Shown: positions 1 through 8,486, numbered from the stretch's first letter. The stretch is DNA of 64,000 nucleotides from Pseudomonas mucidolens (GCF_900106045.1 NZ_LT629802.1:5084001-5148000); one strand, 5' to 3'. A program made the numbers and translations. The notes: generated by a model from the sequence alone, not told the origin.

Positions 1-682
1 GTTCGCCCATTTCCACGGCCGATGCCAATACGCGCATGCCCTGGTCGCTCGGGTCCTGGCCACGGCTGGAGTGCAGGATCAGCTTGAGCTCTTCACGGCT
101 GTAATGATGCTCGTGATGCGGGCCGGGTTCGCCCTGGCCGGCAATACGCAGGATCGCGTTGGCGCTGGCGTTGAGCAGGTAGATCGCCGGGTACATGGCC
201 CAGTAGAACAGGTACAGCGGCACGGCGGTCCACAGTGACAGCAGCTCGGGTTTGCGAATCGCCCAGGATTTGGGCGCCAGTTCACCGACCACAATATGCA
301 GGTAGGAAATCACGAAGAACGCCGCAAAGAACGACACGCCCTTGACCACTTCGGGTGATTCGACGCCCATGGCGCCCAGCAAGGGCTCCAGGATATGCGC
401 GAAGGCCGGTTCGCCGACCCAGCCCAGGCCCAGGGAGGCGAGGGTGATACCTAACTGGCAGGCCGACAGATAAGCGTCGAGCTGGCTGTGTACGGTGCGC
501 AGGATCTGACCGCGCCAGCCGTTGGTGTGGGCAATCGCCTCGACCCGGGTGGAGCGCAGTTTGACCATGGCAAATTCCGCCGCAACGAAGAAACCGTTGA
601 GCAGTACCAGGATCAGTGCAAATAGAATCATGCCGAAATCGGCGAAGAGCGTAGCGAGGGTGATACCAGGGGAAGGGTCCAT
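1..682 (-). CDS. CNNM/CorC-type membrane transporter (UPF0053), N-terminal part only
   Basis: The gene runs off the left edge, so only about 227 N-terminal residues are visible. They start MDPSPGITLATLFADFG and contain several hydrophobic segments, with the CNNM-domain signatures FFVAAEFAMVKLR and HIVVGELAPKSWAIRK. Members of this family are inner-membrane proteins with a CNNM transmembrane domain, two CBS domains and a CorC_HlyC domain, and are linked to Mg2+/Co2+ efflux; many are still named 'hemolysin family'. The CBS part is outside the window. It lies downstream of phoR on the same strand after about 120 bases. The family is clear; the substrate is inferred. Confidence 0.85.
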   Translation of the reverse strand, partial: MDPSPGITLATLFADFGMILFALILVLLNGFFVAAEFAMVKLRSTRVEAIAHTNGWRGQILRTVHSQLDAYLSACQLGITLASLGLGWVGEPAFAHILEPLLGAMGVESPEVVKGVSFFAAFFVISYLHIVVGELAPKSWAIRKPELLSLWTAVPLYLFYWAMYPAIYLLNASANAILRIAGQGEPGPHHEHHYSREELKLILHSSRGQDPSDQGMRVLASAVEMGE

Positions 683-805
683 GATGGGGTTTTGCGGGTT
701 CCGTGTGTTCAAAAAAGGTGGCAAGTGTGCCCGCCAGGCAGGCGTAAGTCAGGCAATGTAGCGGCTGAACGGGCGCTTGCCTAGTGGCGGCTGCCGGGCG
801 GGGAG

Positions 806-2128
806 CTACTCGTCCTGAGTGACTGCCGGTGAACGTGTCACCTGAGTGGGCGCGAAATGGCAGGTAAATGTGCTGCCCTGTCCCAGCACACTGCTGATTT
901 CCAGGCGCGCGCGATGGCGCAACAACACATGCTTGACGATCGCCAGGCCCAGCCCGGTGCCACCGGTGTTGGAGTTGCGACTGGAGTCGACCCGGTAAAA
1001 ACGCTCGGTCAGACGCGGCAAGTGTTTGGTGTCGATACCGATCCCCGAATCCTGCACGCTCAGGTGCGCGCCCTGGTGATCGGCCCACCAGCGGATGCGA
1101 ATCGCGCCTGTGTCCTGGGTGTATTTCACCGCGTTGAATACCAGGTTGGAAAAGGCGCTGCGCAACTCGCCCTCGCTGCCCTTGAGCAGCACCGACGGGT
1201 CGGCTTCGAGGGTGATTTGCTGTCCACGTTCGCCAGACAGGGCCAGGGCATCGTTCTTGATGGTCTGCAACAGGCTCTGTACCGTCACAGGTTGATTGTC
1301 CGAGGGATAATCGGTGGCCTCAAGCTTGGCCAGCAGCAACAGGTCGTTGAGCAGGGTCTGCATGCGTGAGCCTTGCTGCTGCATCTGCTGCAGGGCACGG
1401 CTCCAGCGCGGATTGACCTCTTCGACGTTGTCCAGCAGCGTTTCCAGGTAGCCACAGATCACGGTCAGCGGCGTGCGCAGCTCATGGGAGACGTTGGCGA
1501 CGAAGTCCTTGCGCATCTGTTCCAACTGATGGATCCGGGTCACGTCGCGCACCAGCATCAGGTGTTCGTTATTGCCGTAGCGCGTCAGGTACAGCTGGAT
1601 ACGCACCCGGTCGTTGGTCGGTGATGGAATTTCCAGCGCTTCTTCGAAGTTGTCCTGCTCGAAGTATTCCTTGAAGCGAGGATGGCGCACCAGGTTGGTG
1701 ACGGGCTGGCCGCTGTCCTGCGGGGTCTTGAGACCGAGCAAGGTTTCGGCGGCGCGGTTCCACCATTCCAGGTTGCCATCGCTGTCGAGCATGATCACCG
1801 CGTCTTTCAGCGCGGCGGTGGACTCCTGGACCCGGTCGATCACTGCCTGTAGGCGTCCGCGTACCCGTTGGTCGCGGCGTTGCAGGTGGTAAATGCTGTC
1901 GAACACTTCGCCCCACAGGCCGTAGCCGTCGGGTGGCGGTTCATCGGGTTTGTGCTGGCGCAGCCATTCGTGCATGCGCAGCAGTTGCTTGAGGGTCCAG
2001 CCCAGGTAGAGGCCCAGGCCCACGGCCAGGCTCCAGCCGTAGTAACCGCTGATCAAACCCACCAGCAGGCAGCCGGTAATCAACAAAAGCATGTGGCGAA
2101 TCAGGGTGCCGTGCCAGTTTTGGTTCAC
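806..2128 (-). CDS. phoR: Phosphate-sensing histidine kinase PhoR
   Basis: Sensor kinase that phosphorylates PhoB when phosphate is low, together with the Pst transporter and PhoU. Two N-terminal membrane segments (about residues 10-45) are followed by a linker and PAS domain (about 95-195), then a HisKA domain with phospho-acceptor His215 in VSHELRTPL, and an HATPase with DSGIGI and GTGLGLAIVKH. I chose the GTG start (440 residues) because a strong GAAGGA site lies 7 bases upstream; an in-frame ATG at 2161 would add 11 residues but overlaps the inverted repeat between the two genes. It follows phoB on the same strand. Confidence 0.96.
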   Translation of the reverse strand: MNQNWHGTLIRHMLLLITGCLLVGLISGYYGWSLAVGLGLYLGWTLKQLLRMHEWLRQHKPDEPPPDGYGLWGEVFDSIYHLQRRDQRVRGRLQAVIDRVQESTAALKDAVIMLDSDGNLEWWNRAAETLLGLKTPQDSGQPVTNLVRHPRFKEYFEQDNFEEALEIPSPTNDRVRIQLYLTRYGNNEHLMLVRDVTRIHQLEQMRKDFVANVSHELRTPLTVICGYLETLLDNVEEVNPRWSRALQQMQQQGSRMQTLLNDLLLLAKLEATDYPSDNQPVTVQSLLQTIKNDALALSGERGQQITLEADPSVLLKGSEGELRSAFSNLVFNAVKYTQDTGAIRIRWWADHQGAHLSVQDSGIGIDTKHLPRLTERFYRVDSSRNSNTGGTGLGLAIVKHVLLRHRARLEISSVLGQGSTFTCHFAPTQVTRSPAVTQDE

Positions 2129-2166
2129 TAATGCGTCCTTCGGAGCAGTTGCAGGTTTCAAGCTGC

Positions 2167-2221
2167 AAGCTTCAAGTTAGAGCGAAGCGGTGTCCATCTT
2201 GCCGCTTGTCGCTTGAGGCTT
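2167..2221. repeat. Imperfect inverted repeat between phoB and phoR
   Basis: Arms AAGCTTCAAG (2167-2176) and CTTGAGGCTT (2212-2221) pair with one mismatch. An inner stem GCGAAGCGG pairs with CCGCTTGTCGC. The whole could fold as a hairpin of about 55 bases in the phoB-phoR message. It has no run of T after it, so it is not an obvious terminator; it could damp phoR relative to phoB or protect an mRNA end (inference). Confidence 0.65.
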
Positions 2222-2233
2222 ACCGCTGCCTCA

Positions 2234-2923
2234 TCAGCCTTTGGTGGAAAACCGGTATCCAGTGCCGCGTACGGTTTGTACCAGATTCTCGTAAGCGTCG
2301 CCCAAGGCTTTGCGCAGACGGCGGATATGCACGTCGACGGTACGCTCCTCGACGTACACATTGCCGCCCCAGACTTGATCAAGCAATTGCCCGCGCGTGT
2401 AGGCACGTTCCTGGTGGGTCATGAAGAATTGCAGCAGACGGTATTCCGTGGGGCCCATCTCGGCCGGCGTGCCGTCGATGGTCACACGGTGGCTGATAGG
2501 ATCGAGTATCAGGCCGCCGACTTCGATGGGCGCCTCGCCATCGGTAGGGCCGGCGCGACGCAGCACGGCTTTCAGGCGCGCGACCAGTTCCCGTGGGGAA
2601 AACGGCTTGGTGATGTAGTCATCGGCGCCGACTTCCAGGCCCTGGATCTTGTTGTCTTCTTCACCCTTGGCGGTGAGCATGATGATCGGGATGTCCCCGG
2701 TCAGTTCGTCGCGCTTGAGGCGGCGAGCCAGCTCGATGCCGGAGGTGCCGGGCAGCATCCAGTCCAGCAGAATCAGGTCCGGCTTGCGGTCGACGATAAT
2801 GGCATGGGCCTGCTGGGAGTTCTCCGCCTCCAGGCAGTCGTAGCCGGCCATTTCCAACGCAACGGCGATCATCTCGCGAATGGGCGCTTCGTCGTCAACG
2901 ATCAGAATGCTCCTGCCAACCAT
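2234..2923 (-). CDS. phoB: Phosphate regulon response regulator PhoB
   Basis: OmpR-family transcription factor that binds Pho boxes once phosphorylated by PhoR. The receiver domain (residues 1-120) carries acidic residues D10/D11 and phospho-acceptor D54 in LLDWMLPG. The winged-helix C-terminus includes the [15 protein letters not shown] signature. At 229 residues it is the standard family length. The ATG at 2923 was preferred over the longer frame because AGAGGA lies 6 bases upstream. A Pho box lies just upstream, so autoregulation is likely. Confidence 0.97.
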   Translation of the reverse strand: MVGRSILIVDDEAPIREMIAVALEMAGYDCLEAENSQQAHAIIVDRKPDLILLDWMLPGTSGIELARRLKRDELTGDIPIIMLTAKGEEDNKIQGLEVGADDYITKPFSPRELVARLKAVLRRAGPTDGEAPIEVGGLILDPISHRVTIDGTPAEMGPTEYRLLQFFMTHQERAYTRGQLLDQVWGGNVYVEERTVDVHIRRLRKALGDAYENLVQTVRGTGYRFSTKG

Positions 2924-2975
2924 GCTAAGTCCTCTTGTCATTTAACTGTCTTGCGCCGCATTAGATAACGGAATT

Positions 2976-2993
2976 ATTGCAGTCGTGTGACAG
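2976..2993 (-). promoter_or_regulatory. Pho box upstream of phoB
   Basis: Read on the minus strand, the site is CTGTCAC-ACGA-CTGCAAT: two seven-base direct half sites separated by four bases, as in the known PhoB box (CTGTCAT-N4-CTGTCAT type). A possible -10 element TATCTA lies 8 bases after the second half (2967-2962). This fits a PhoB-activated promoter lacking a -35 element that drives phoB-phoR. Confidence 0.7.
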
Positions 2994-3075
2994 TATTTTA
3001 GAGGCTTGCGCAATTGGCGCGATGCTGAACTACGCTTTGAGTCCGAATCCTGACAACCACATAAGGATGCTTGCG

Positions 3076-3453
3076 ATGAATCACAGTACTTTTTCCTGCA
3101 AAGCTTTGCTGGTGATGGCGGCATTGGCGCTGCCGAGCCTGGCGTTTGCGACGGAGCCGGCGATGGCCAAAGGCGGGATGCTGGTGGACCATAACGAGAT
3201 GACGCTCTACACCTTCGACAAGGACGCAGAGGGAAAATCAGTGTGCAAGGATCAGTGCGCAACGAACTGGCCACCGCTGAAAGCCGAGTCCACGGATACG
3301 CCAACGGGTAAGTGGACGGTCATCACCCGTGACGACCAGACCAGCCAGTGGGCGTATGACGGCAAGCCGGTCTATACCTACAAGGACGACAAGCAGGCCG
3401 GCGACAAGACCGGTGATGGCAAAGGTGGCGTCTGGCACATCATCAAACCCTGA
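3076..3453 (+). CDS. Small secreted COG4315-type protein (Yx(FWY)xxD repeat)
   Basis: A 125-residue protein with a signal peptide (cleavage expected after AFA, about residue 25). Two family motifs are seen: MTLYTFDKD followed by CKDQCATNWPPL, and later KPVYTYKDDKQAGDKTGDG. These match the COG4315 family of short predicted lipoproteins or periplasmic proteins, whose role is unknown. No lipobox cysteine is present here, so it is probably soluble in the periplasm. The ATG at 3076 was chosen because AAGGA lies 8 bases before it. It diverges from phoB, whose Pho box is about 80 bases away; co-regulation is possible but not shown. Confidence 0.85.
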   Translation: MNHSTFSCKALLVMAALALPSLAFATEPAMAKGGMLVDHNEMTLYTFDKDAEGKSVCKDQCATNWPPLKAESTDTPTGKWTVITRDDQTSQWAYDGKPVYTYKDDKQAGDKTGDGKGGVWHIIKP

Positions 3454-3466
3454 TCATCAAAACCAT

Positions 3467-3567
3467 TGTAGGAGCGAGCTTGCTCGCGAAAGTCGACAAC
3501 GCTAACGCGCGCAACCTGACACTCAACGGTGCCCTCGGGTTTTTCGCGAGTGAACTCGCTCCTACAG
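3467..3567. repeat. REPIN: two inverted REP units
   Basis: Starts TGTAGGAGCGAGCTTGCTCG and ends with the inverted copy TCGCGAGTGAACTCGCTCC, with about 50 bases between. This is the P. fluorescens-type REP doublet. It sits between the convergent COG4315-type gene and ubiA. Confidence 0.85.
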
Positions 3568-3577
3568 TATTGAGCTG

Positions 3578-4468
3578 TCAGCGAAATGCGTAGTCCGCGA
3601 CAATCCCGACAAAAATCGCCAGCCCCGCCCAATGGTTGTGCAGGAACGCCTTGAAGCACTTCATCCGGTCCTTGTCGCGGGTGTACCAGAACTCCCAGGC
3701 GAAGCACCCGGCCGCCGCCAACAAGCCCAGGTGGAACCAGCCGCCCAACTCAAAGCGCGTTCCCGCCGGCAGCAGGCAGACCAGGGCCAATCCCTGCAGG
3801 GTCAGGATGATGATCCGGTCGGCGTCGCCGAACAGAATCGCCGTGGATTTCACGCCGATTTTCAGATCGTCATCGCGGTCCGTCATTGCGTAATACGTGT
3901 CGTAGCCCACGGTCCACAACAGGTTCGCGATGTACAACAACCACGCCGCGGCGGGCAGGCTGCCGGTCTCGGCGGTGAATGCCATCGGCATGCCCCAGGA
4001 AAACGCCGCCCCCAGCACTACCTGTGGGTAATAGGTGTAGCGCTTCATAAACGGGTAGCTGGCCGCCAGTGCCAGACCACCCAGTGACAGCCAGATCGTC
4101 GTCGCATTAGTCATCAGTACCAGCAGGAAACTGACGAACATCAACACCGCAAAGAACACCAGCGCCTCTTTGGAACTGATCTTGCCGCTGACCAGCGGCC
4201 GTTGCTCCGTGCGCTTTACATGACCGTCAACCTTGCGGTCGGCCCAGTCATTGATCACGCAGCCGCCCGCGCGCGTCAGTACCACGCCGAGCACGAAGAT
4301 CACGATATTGCTCCAGGAAGGCGAGCCTTCGCCGGCGATCCACAGCGCCCACAGTGTCGGCCACAGCAGCAGGTAGATGCCGATGGGCTTGTCCATGCGC
4401 GTCAGATGAATAAAGTCCCAGGCCCTGGGGTTCAGGCGATTCATGGACTTGAGCAAGCGCTGGTACAT
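3578..4468 (-). CDS. ubiA: 4-hydroxybenzoate octaprenyltransferase UbiA
   Basis: Membrane enzyme that attaches the polyprenyl tail to 4-hydroxybenzoate in ubiquinone synthesis. The 296-residue protein has multiple hydrophobic helices and both Asp-rich prenyl-diphosphate motifs: [15 protein letters not shown] and DRDDDLKIG. The start at [19 protein letters not shown] gives the usual family length. Its ATG shares one base with the ubiC stop (TGATG), so the two genes are translationally coupled and form a ubiC-ubiA operon. Confidence 0.96.
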   Translation of the reverse strand: MYQRLLKSMNRLNPRAWDFIHLTRMDKPIGIYLLLWPTLWALWIAGEGSPSWSNIVIFVLGVVLTRAGGCVINDWADRKVDGHVKRTEQRPLVSGKISSKEALVFFAVLMFVSFLLVLMTNATTIWLSLGGLALAASYPFMKRYTYYPQVVLGAAFSWGMPMAFTAETGSLPAAAWLLYIANLLWTVGYDTYYAMTDRDDDLKIGVKSTAILFGDADRIIILTLQGLALVCLLPAGTRFELGGWFHLGLLAAAGCFAWEFWYTRDKDRMKCFKAFLHNHWAGLAIFVGIVADYAFR

Positions 4469-5031
4469 CAGCAATTCTCCGGGTTGTCGTTCACGGCGTG
4501 CCACAGGCTCGGCAGGAACACTTCCGCCACCAGCACGCTCAGCGGCCCGCGATCAAAGCGCGAACGGCGCGCCCACAGGTCATCGGCCTGATCCAGCGCG
4601 GGCAGCCATGCGCGCGGATAGCGGCACACTTCGATGGCCTGGCGGGTGAACGCCTGGTCACAAAACAGCAGTTCGCCCAACGAGCGGCTGCCCAGTTCAT
4701 CCATCTGTAAGCCGTCGCCCTGCAGCGCGCTGCGCGCCGCCACGCTGCGCGCAAACACCCAGGGCTCTTCATGTCCACGCAAATACACCTCGCGCACCCA
4801 ACCCATGCTCGCTGGCGGCAGGTCGAGGGCGGCGCATTCGTCGTCTCGCAGTGGCTGCCAGCCTTCGAACAACGGGGTGACGCTGAAGCCGTTGCTGGAC
4901 AAGCGCGTCAGGCGCCGTGTCAGCGAGTCTTCATCGAACAGCCAGTCGAGGATCACAGGGGCGGGTGAGGGGCTCAGAAGGCTCTGGGTCAGCCATCGGC
5001 AAGCATCGGGAACGGCAATTGAGTGCGGCAC
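4468..5031 (-). CDS. ubiC: Chorismate lyase UbiC
   Basis: Converts chorismate to 4-hydroxybenzoate and pyruvate, the first committed step of ubiquinone synthesis, and so feeds UbiA directly downstream. The 187-residue protein has the family signatures [20 protein letters not shown] and, near the C-terminus, [10 protein letters not shown], whose Glu matches the catalytic Glu of the E. coli enzyme. It is divergent from the rubredoxin gene across about 195 bases; I see no convincing regulatory site there. Confidence 0.93.
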   Translation of the reverse strand: MPHSIAVPDACRWLTQSLLSPSPAPVILDWLFDEDSLTRRLTRLSSNGFSVTPLFEGWQPLRDDECAALDLPPASMGWVREVYLRGHEEPWVFARSVAARSALQGDGLQMDELGSRSLGELLFCDQAFTRQAIEVCRYPRAWLPALDQADDLWARRSRFDRGPLSVLVAEVFLPSLWHAVNDNPENC

Positions 5032-5227
5032 AGAGAGTCGTTATTGGCAGTCAATGAGGCGGCGAGCTTACCATGGCGACTTGAGTTTTTGCTGGCGTGC
5101 GCGGCAACCGTGGGTCGAACATGCTTGCATCTGGACGCACCGATCAGTACAAAACGCCCTGAGCCGAGCGGCAATGCTGTATCTATCGACTGTCGGCCAG
5201 TAAGCCTGGACCCTGAGGAAGCAAGTA

Positions 5228-5395
5228 ATGAAGAAGTGGCAATGTGTAGTCTGCGGCCTGATCTACAACGAAGCGGACGGTTGGCCGGATGACGGGATCG
5301 CTCCAGGCACCCTGTGGCAGGACGTACCAGAAGACTGGCTGTGCCCGGACTGCGGCGTCGGCAAGATGGATTTCGAAATGATCGAAATCGGCTGA
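5228..5395 (+). CDS. rubA: Rubredoxin
   Basis: A 55-residue iron-sulfur electron carrier. Two CxxCG knuckles bind a single Fe: CVVCG at residues 6-10 and CPDCG near residue 40. The protein begins [15 protein letters not shown] and keeps the [11 protein letters not shown] loop typical of the family. AGGAAG lies upstream of the ATG. The gene is followed after about 50 bases by rubredoxin reductase, its electron donor. In Pseudomonas such pairs serve alkane hydroxylases or defence against oxidative stress; no hydroxylase is seen here. Confidence 0.95.
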   Translation: MKKWQCVVCGLIYNEADGWPDDGIAPGTLWQDVPEDWLCPDCGVGKMDFEMIEIG

Positions 5396-5446
5396 TTGTT
5401 TGATCCCAAGAAGCGAATTCCAGAAACGTACTGCAAGGAGAAAGGC

Positions 5447-6595
5447 ATGAGCGCACCTGTCGTGATCGTTGGCACGGGATTGGCCGGTTACAACCTGGCT
5501 CGGGAGTTTCGCAAGCTTGATGGCGAAACCCCGCTGCTGCTGATCACTGCGGATGACGGGCGCTCCTACTCCAAGCCCATGCTGTCCACCGGTTTTGGCA
5601 AGAACAAGGACGCCGACGGCCTGAGCATGGCGACACCGGGCGCGATGGCCGAGCAACTCAAGGCCGAAGTGCGGACCCACACGCGCATCAGCGGCATCGA
5701 CCCGGGCCACAAGCGCCTGTGGATCGGTGAGGAAGCGGTGGCCTATCGCGACCTGATCCTGGCCTGGGGCGCGGAAACCGTGCGTGTCCCGGTGCAGGGC
5801 GATGCTGGCGAACTGATTTTCCCGATCAACGATCTGGAAGACTATGCACGCTTTCGCGCCGCCGCTGCCGGCAAGCGCCGAGTGCTGCTGCTGGGCGCCG
5901 GCCTGATCGGCTGCGAATTTGCCAACGATCTGATGCTCGGCGGTTATGAAATCGACCTGGTAGCCCCGTGCGAACAAGTCATGCCGACCCTGCTGCACCC
6001 GGCAGCCGCCGCCGCGGTACAGGCCGGGCTGGAAAGCCTGGGGGCGCGTTTCCACCTGGGGCCGGTGCTCAACCGCCTGCAGCGCAGCGCTGACGGCCTT
6101 GAGGCCCACCTGTCTGATGGCGAAGTGATTCAGTGTGATCTGGTGGTCTCGGCCATCGGCTTGCGTCCACGGGTAGACTTGGCGGCTGCGGCCGGTTTGC
6201 AGATCAACCGCGGGATCGTTGTCGACCGTCACCTCAAGACTTCCCACGCCAACATCTACGCCTTGGGCGACTGCGCCGAGGTCGATGGCCTGAACCTGTT
6301 GTATGTGATGCCGCTGATGAGCTGCGCCCGGGCCCTCGCTCAGACCCTGGCGGGCAACGCCACGGCGGTTACTTACGGACCGATGCCTGTCACCGTCAAG
6401 ACGCCGGTGTGCCCGCTGGTGGTCTCGCCCCCGCCCCGGGGTAGCGAGGGCGCCTGGAGCGTCGAAGGACAGGGCGCCGACATCAAGGCCCTGTGCCGCG
6501 CCAGCGACGGGCGCCTGTTGGGTTATGCGCTGACCGGCGCTGCAGTCATGGAAAAACTCGCCCTGAACAAGGAGCTTCCGCCGCTGCTGGCGTAA
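5447..6595 (+). CDS. rubB: Rubredoxin-NAD(+) reductase
   Basis: FAD enzyme passing electrons from NADH to rubredoxin. The 382-residue protein has an N-terminal FAD-binding GxGxxG ([16 protein letters not shown]), a second NAD-binding GxGxxG ([13 protein letters not shown], about residue 145) and the flavin-binding ALGDCAEV near residue 280. The ATG at 5447 has AAGGAG a few bases upstream; the longer frame begins in the rubredoxin spacer. It is cotranscribed with the rubredoxin gene. Confidence 0.93.
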   Translation: MSAPVVIVGTGLAGYNLAREFRKLDGETPLLLITADDGRSYSKPMLSTGFGKNKDADGLSMATPGAMAEQLKAEVRTHTRISGIDPGHKRLWIGEEAVAYRDLILAWGAETVRVPVQGDAGELIFPINDLEDYARFRAAAAGKRRVLLLGAGLIGCEFANDLMLGGYEIDLVAPCEQVMPTLLHPAAAAAVQAGLESLGARFHLGPVLNRLQRSADGLEAHLSDGEVIQCDLVVSAIGLRPRVDLAAAAGLQINRGIVVDRHLKTSHANIYALGDCAEVDGLNLLYVMPLMSCARALAQTLAGNATAVTYGPMPVTVKTPVCPLVVSPPPRGSEGAWSVEGQGADIKALCRASDGRLLGYALTGAAVMEKLALNKELPPLLA

Positions 6596-6786
6596 ATGCC
6601 GGTCGTTCTGTCGGATTAAGCACCTTCTTGGGCATAGAAAGGTCGCCGCGAGACTGGCGCGGGCACCGCTGGCATGCCATCCTCACTCCCGTCTGCCGCA
6701 GAGTAGAGCCTGCGGCGCCTTGGGCGCTGCTCCAGCAGAGAGCAGCACGGACATAACAACAAAAAACCGTCAAAGAGGCTTCACTT

Positions 6787-7062
6787 ATGCGTAAACCAGA
6801 ACTTGCAGCCGCCATTGCTGAAAAGGCAGACCTGACCAAAGAACAGGCCAGTCGTGTCCTCAACGCCGTTCTCGAAGAAATCACCGGCGCCCTGCACCGC
6901 AAGGACAGCGTCACCCTGGTGGGCTTCGGCACCTTCCTGCAGCGTCATCGCGGCGCCCGCACCGGCAAAAACCCGCAAACCGGCGAGCCGGTGAAAATCA
7001 AGGCGAGCAACACCGTCGCGTTCAAACCGGGCAAATCCTTGAAAGACAGCGTTAATCCTTAA
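6787..7062 (+). CDS. hup: HU-family DNA-binding protein
   Basis: A 91-residue histone-like protein starting MRKPELAAAIAEKADLTKEQ. It has the helical dimer body, the beta-arm region with RTGKNPQTGEPVKIKAS, and the C-terminal FKPGKSLKDSVN typical of HU. It bends DNA and helps compact the nucleoid. From base 6833 to 7122 it is duplicated at 7886-8175 in a damaged copy. It marks the last core gene before the accessory block: in P. aeruginosa an HU-like gene sits between rubredoxin reductase and the sadB side. Confidence 0.93.
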   Translation: MRKPELAAAIAEKADLTKEQASRVLNAVLEEITGALHRKDSVTLVGFGTFLQRHRGARTGKNPQTGEPVKIKASNTVAFKPGKSLKDSVNP

Positions 7063-7100
7063 GTCACGCCGTACCCGCTACGCTGCGGGCGAGCACGGAT

Positions 7101-7142
7101 AAAAAATGGGCACGCCGACTGGGTCGGGTGCTCATTTTTTTT
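7101..7142 (+). terminator. Terminator of hup
   Basis: AAAAAATGGGCAC pairs with GTGCTCATTTTTT and ends in a T run, forming a rho-independent terminator 39 bases after the hup stop. The second arm is missing in the duplicated copy at 8175. Confidence 0.8.
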
Positions 7143-7145
7143 ACG

Positions 7146-7165
7146 AATAAATCTGTCCCCCTTTT
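7146..7165. repeat. Half of a GGGGACAGATTTATT-type palindromic element
   Basis: AATAAATCTGTCCCCCTTTT matches the right arm of the fuller palindrome at 8370-8423. The left arm is not present here, so this looks like a broken end of a small palindromic mobile element. Confidence 0.5.
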
Positions 7166-7218
7166 CTCAGTCCCCCGGGTTGAGTGAGCCACGAAAAGCG
7201 TGCACGCGCGCCACCCGA

Positions 7219-7806
7219 TCATCTAAGCGGTGCAGGTAGGCGGCGTGTTAAGGGCCGTAGACTCTCACGATCCGTCCAAAGCCCCGGGAAGACTTCAAAC
7301 TTCAAATCGTCGCGGTTAATGCCCGTATCAAAATGGCGGCACAACCGGTCACTCAAGTCTTCATCCCCCCACATGTTGGTGAGCTCGCATTTTTCAATCA
7401 CGTCGCGGCTTTTCGAGAGTTTCAGATCTGCCTTCAGCGCCGGCACCAAGCTGTAATCAGCAGCACAGTCTTTGCCGGTATCGATCAGATCGGCACCACG
7501 AAACGGGAAGCCACCTTCAAAGTTGACGTGCGGCCTTAACCAATAACGTTCATGGTCTGAGAGGCTCAATGGGGTTGTGGACATTAGTTTTTCCACCGCC
7601 ATACGTTGGGTAACCACTTTCCCTACATAGCCGCTGAACAGGATCATGCTGTTCTCCAGCACGAGATCGGTCCAGACACCATCGACGCTTTTTACGTCGT
7701 AAAAGCGCATGACTGAATTTTTGAACATCTGACCTACGGTGTATAAATCGTCCCGCAACTTAAGGCTGGCTAAATCGCCTTCTTTCCAGGTTATGCGCTT
7801 GGCCAT
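7219..7806 (-). CDS. Imm26-like immunity protein, orphan
   Basis: A 195-residue soluble protein with no signal peptide. Its N-terminus (ITWKEGDLASLKLRDDLYTVGQM) resembles the Imm26 fold of polymorphic-toxin immunity proteins, which start with a 'GD.. IPL .DG.Y..G.V' pattern. GGAG lies 7 bases before the ATG. It has no toxin gene beside it: it lies between hup and a damaged copy of hup, flanked by palindromic elements. A protective role against a T6SS or Rhs toxin of other strains is inferred. The family assignment rests on the N-terminal pattern and is uncertain. Confidence 0.5.
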   Translation of the reverse strand: MAKRITWKEGDLASLKLRDDLYTVGQMFKNSVMRFYDVKSVDGVWTDLVLENSMILFSGYVGKVVTQRMAVEKLMSTTPLSLSDHERYWLRPHVNFEGGFPFRGADLIDTGKDCAADYSLVPALKADLKLSKSRDVIEKCELTNMWGDEDLSDRLCRHFDTGINRDDLKFEVFPGLWTDRESLRPLTRRLPAPLR

Positions 7807-7835
7807 GGGCTCACTCCGTTTATAAAGTCATTGAT

Positions 7836-7889
7836 GTCAAAAGGCGACGGATCTATTTTCAATCAAGTAAATCCGTCACCTTTTTTGAC
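7836..7889. repeat. Palindromic element (GACGGAT type)
   Basis: Left arm GTCAAAAGGCGACGGATCTA (7836-7855) and right arm TAAATCCGTCACCTTTTTTG (7868-7887, running on to GAC at 7889) form a long imperfect hairpin with a loop of about 12 bases. Its right end runs straight into the truncated hup copy, which begins TGACCAAAG at 7886. Similar palindromes in pseudomonads are thought to be mobilised by REP-associated transposases; none is seen in this window. Confidence 0.65.
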
Positions 7890-8175
7890 CAAAGAACTGG
7901 CCAGTCGCGTCCTCAACGCTGTTCTCGAAGAAATCACCGGCGCCCTGCACTGCAGGGACAGCGTCACCCTGGTGGGCTTCGGCACCTTCCTGCAGCGTCA
8001 TCGCGGCGCCCGCACCGGCAAAAACCCGCAAACCGGTGAGCCGGTGAAAAGCAAGGCGAGCAACACCGTCGCGTTCAAACCGGGCAAATCCTTGAAAGAC
8101 AGCGTTAATCCTTAAGTCACGCCGTACCCGCTACGCTGCGGGCGAGCGCGGATAAAAAATGGGCACGCCGACTGG
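7886..8175 (+). pseudogene. Truncated duplicate of hup
   Basis: A 290-base copy of 6833-7122 without indels and with about 8 base differences that I could count. It lacks the first 15 or so codons, including start and ribosome site. Several differences change residues in the DNA-binding body (HRK to HCR, KIK to KSK, EQA to ELA), as expected for unselected sequence. The copy ends inside the terminator loop (GCCGACTGG), so the second terminator arm is lost. Reading continues upstream in frame through the palindrome, but there is no credible start. Confidence 0.85.
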
Positions 8176-8187
8176 TCAGTGTCCACC

Positions 8188-8370
8188 TTATTTGCTGTCG
8201 AATAGTTCTTTCATGCTTTGCGCAGCTTTATTTACACGTTCAAGTGCAACGTCGCTACCAATACGCAAGTCTTCGGGTAACTCAAAGTGGCCCATACAGT
8301 CGTTATCGTTCAACGCATTGCGCAAATGAGCTATCACGCGGTAAATAATGTGATCGAAATAAACGAAATA
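8188..8370 (-). pseudogene. 3' remnant of an unrecognised gene
   Basis: On the minus strand about 60 codons stay open and end in TAA at 8188, with a natural-looking composition (it reads MGHFELPEDLRIGSD, then NKAAQSMKELFDSK). At its 5' side the frame runs directly into the palindromic element at 8370 and stops there. It looks like the C-terminal end of a gene cut off by that element. I do not recognise the family. Its position among immunity genes suggests a dead immunity or toxin-associated gene. Confidence 0.45.
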
Positions 8371-8423
8371 AAGGGGACGGATTTATTTGATTATTCTTCT
8401 TACTAATAAATCTGTCCCCATTT
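8370..8423. repeat. Palindromic element (GGGGACGGATTTATT type)
   Basis: Left arm AAGGGGACGGATTTATT (8371-8387) pairs with right arm AATAAATCTGTCCCCATT (8405-8422), with a loop of 17 bases. It is the best-preserved of three related elements in this block. Confidence 0.75.
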
Positions 8424-8486
8424 TCGCCCGTTCTCGTCCCCGTTTTCCATCGTTCTCCCTAATCTAATCCTGCAGTGTTGGCTTCG

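Noticed and set aside
683..805. Terminator between phoR and the CNNM gene
   Set aside because: A weak stem before TTTTTT on the minus strand can be drawn, but the pairing is too poor to claim.
7831..8115. A second functional HU gene
   Set aside because: Its first codons come from a palindromic element, there is no ribosome site, the true N-terminal helix is missing and conserved residues are altered.
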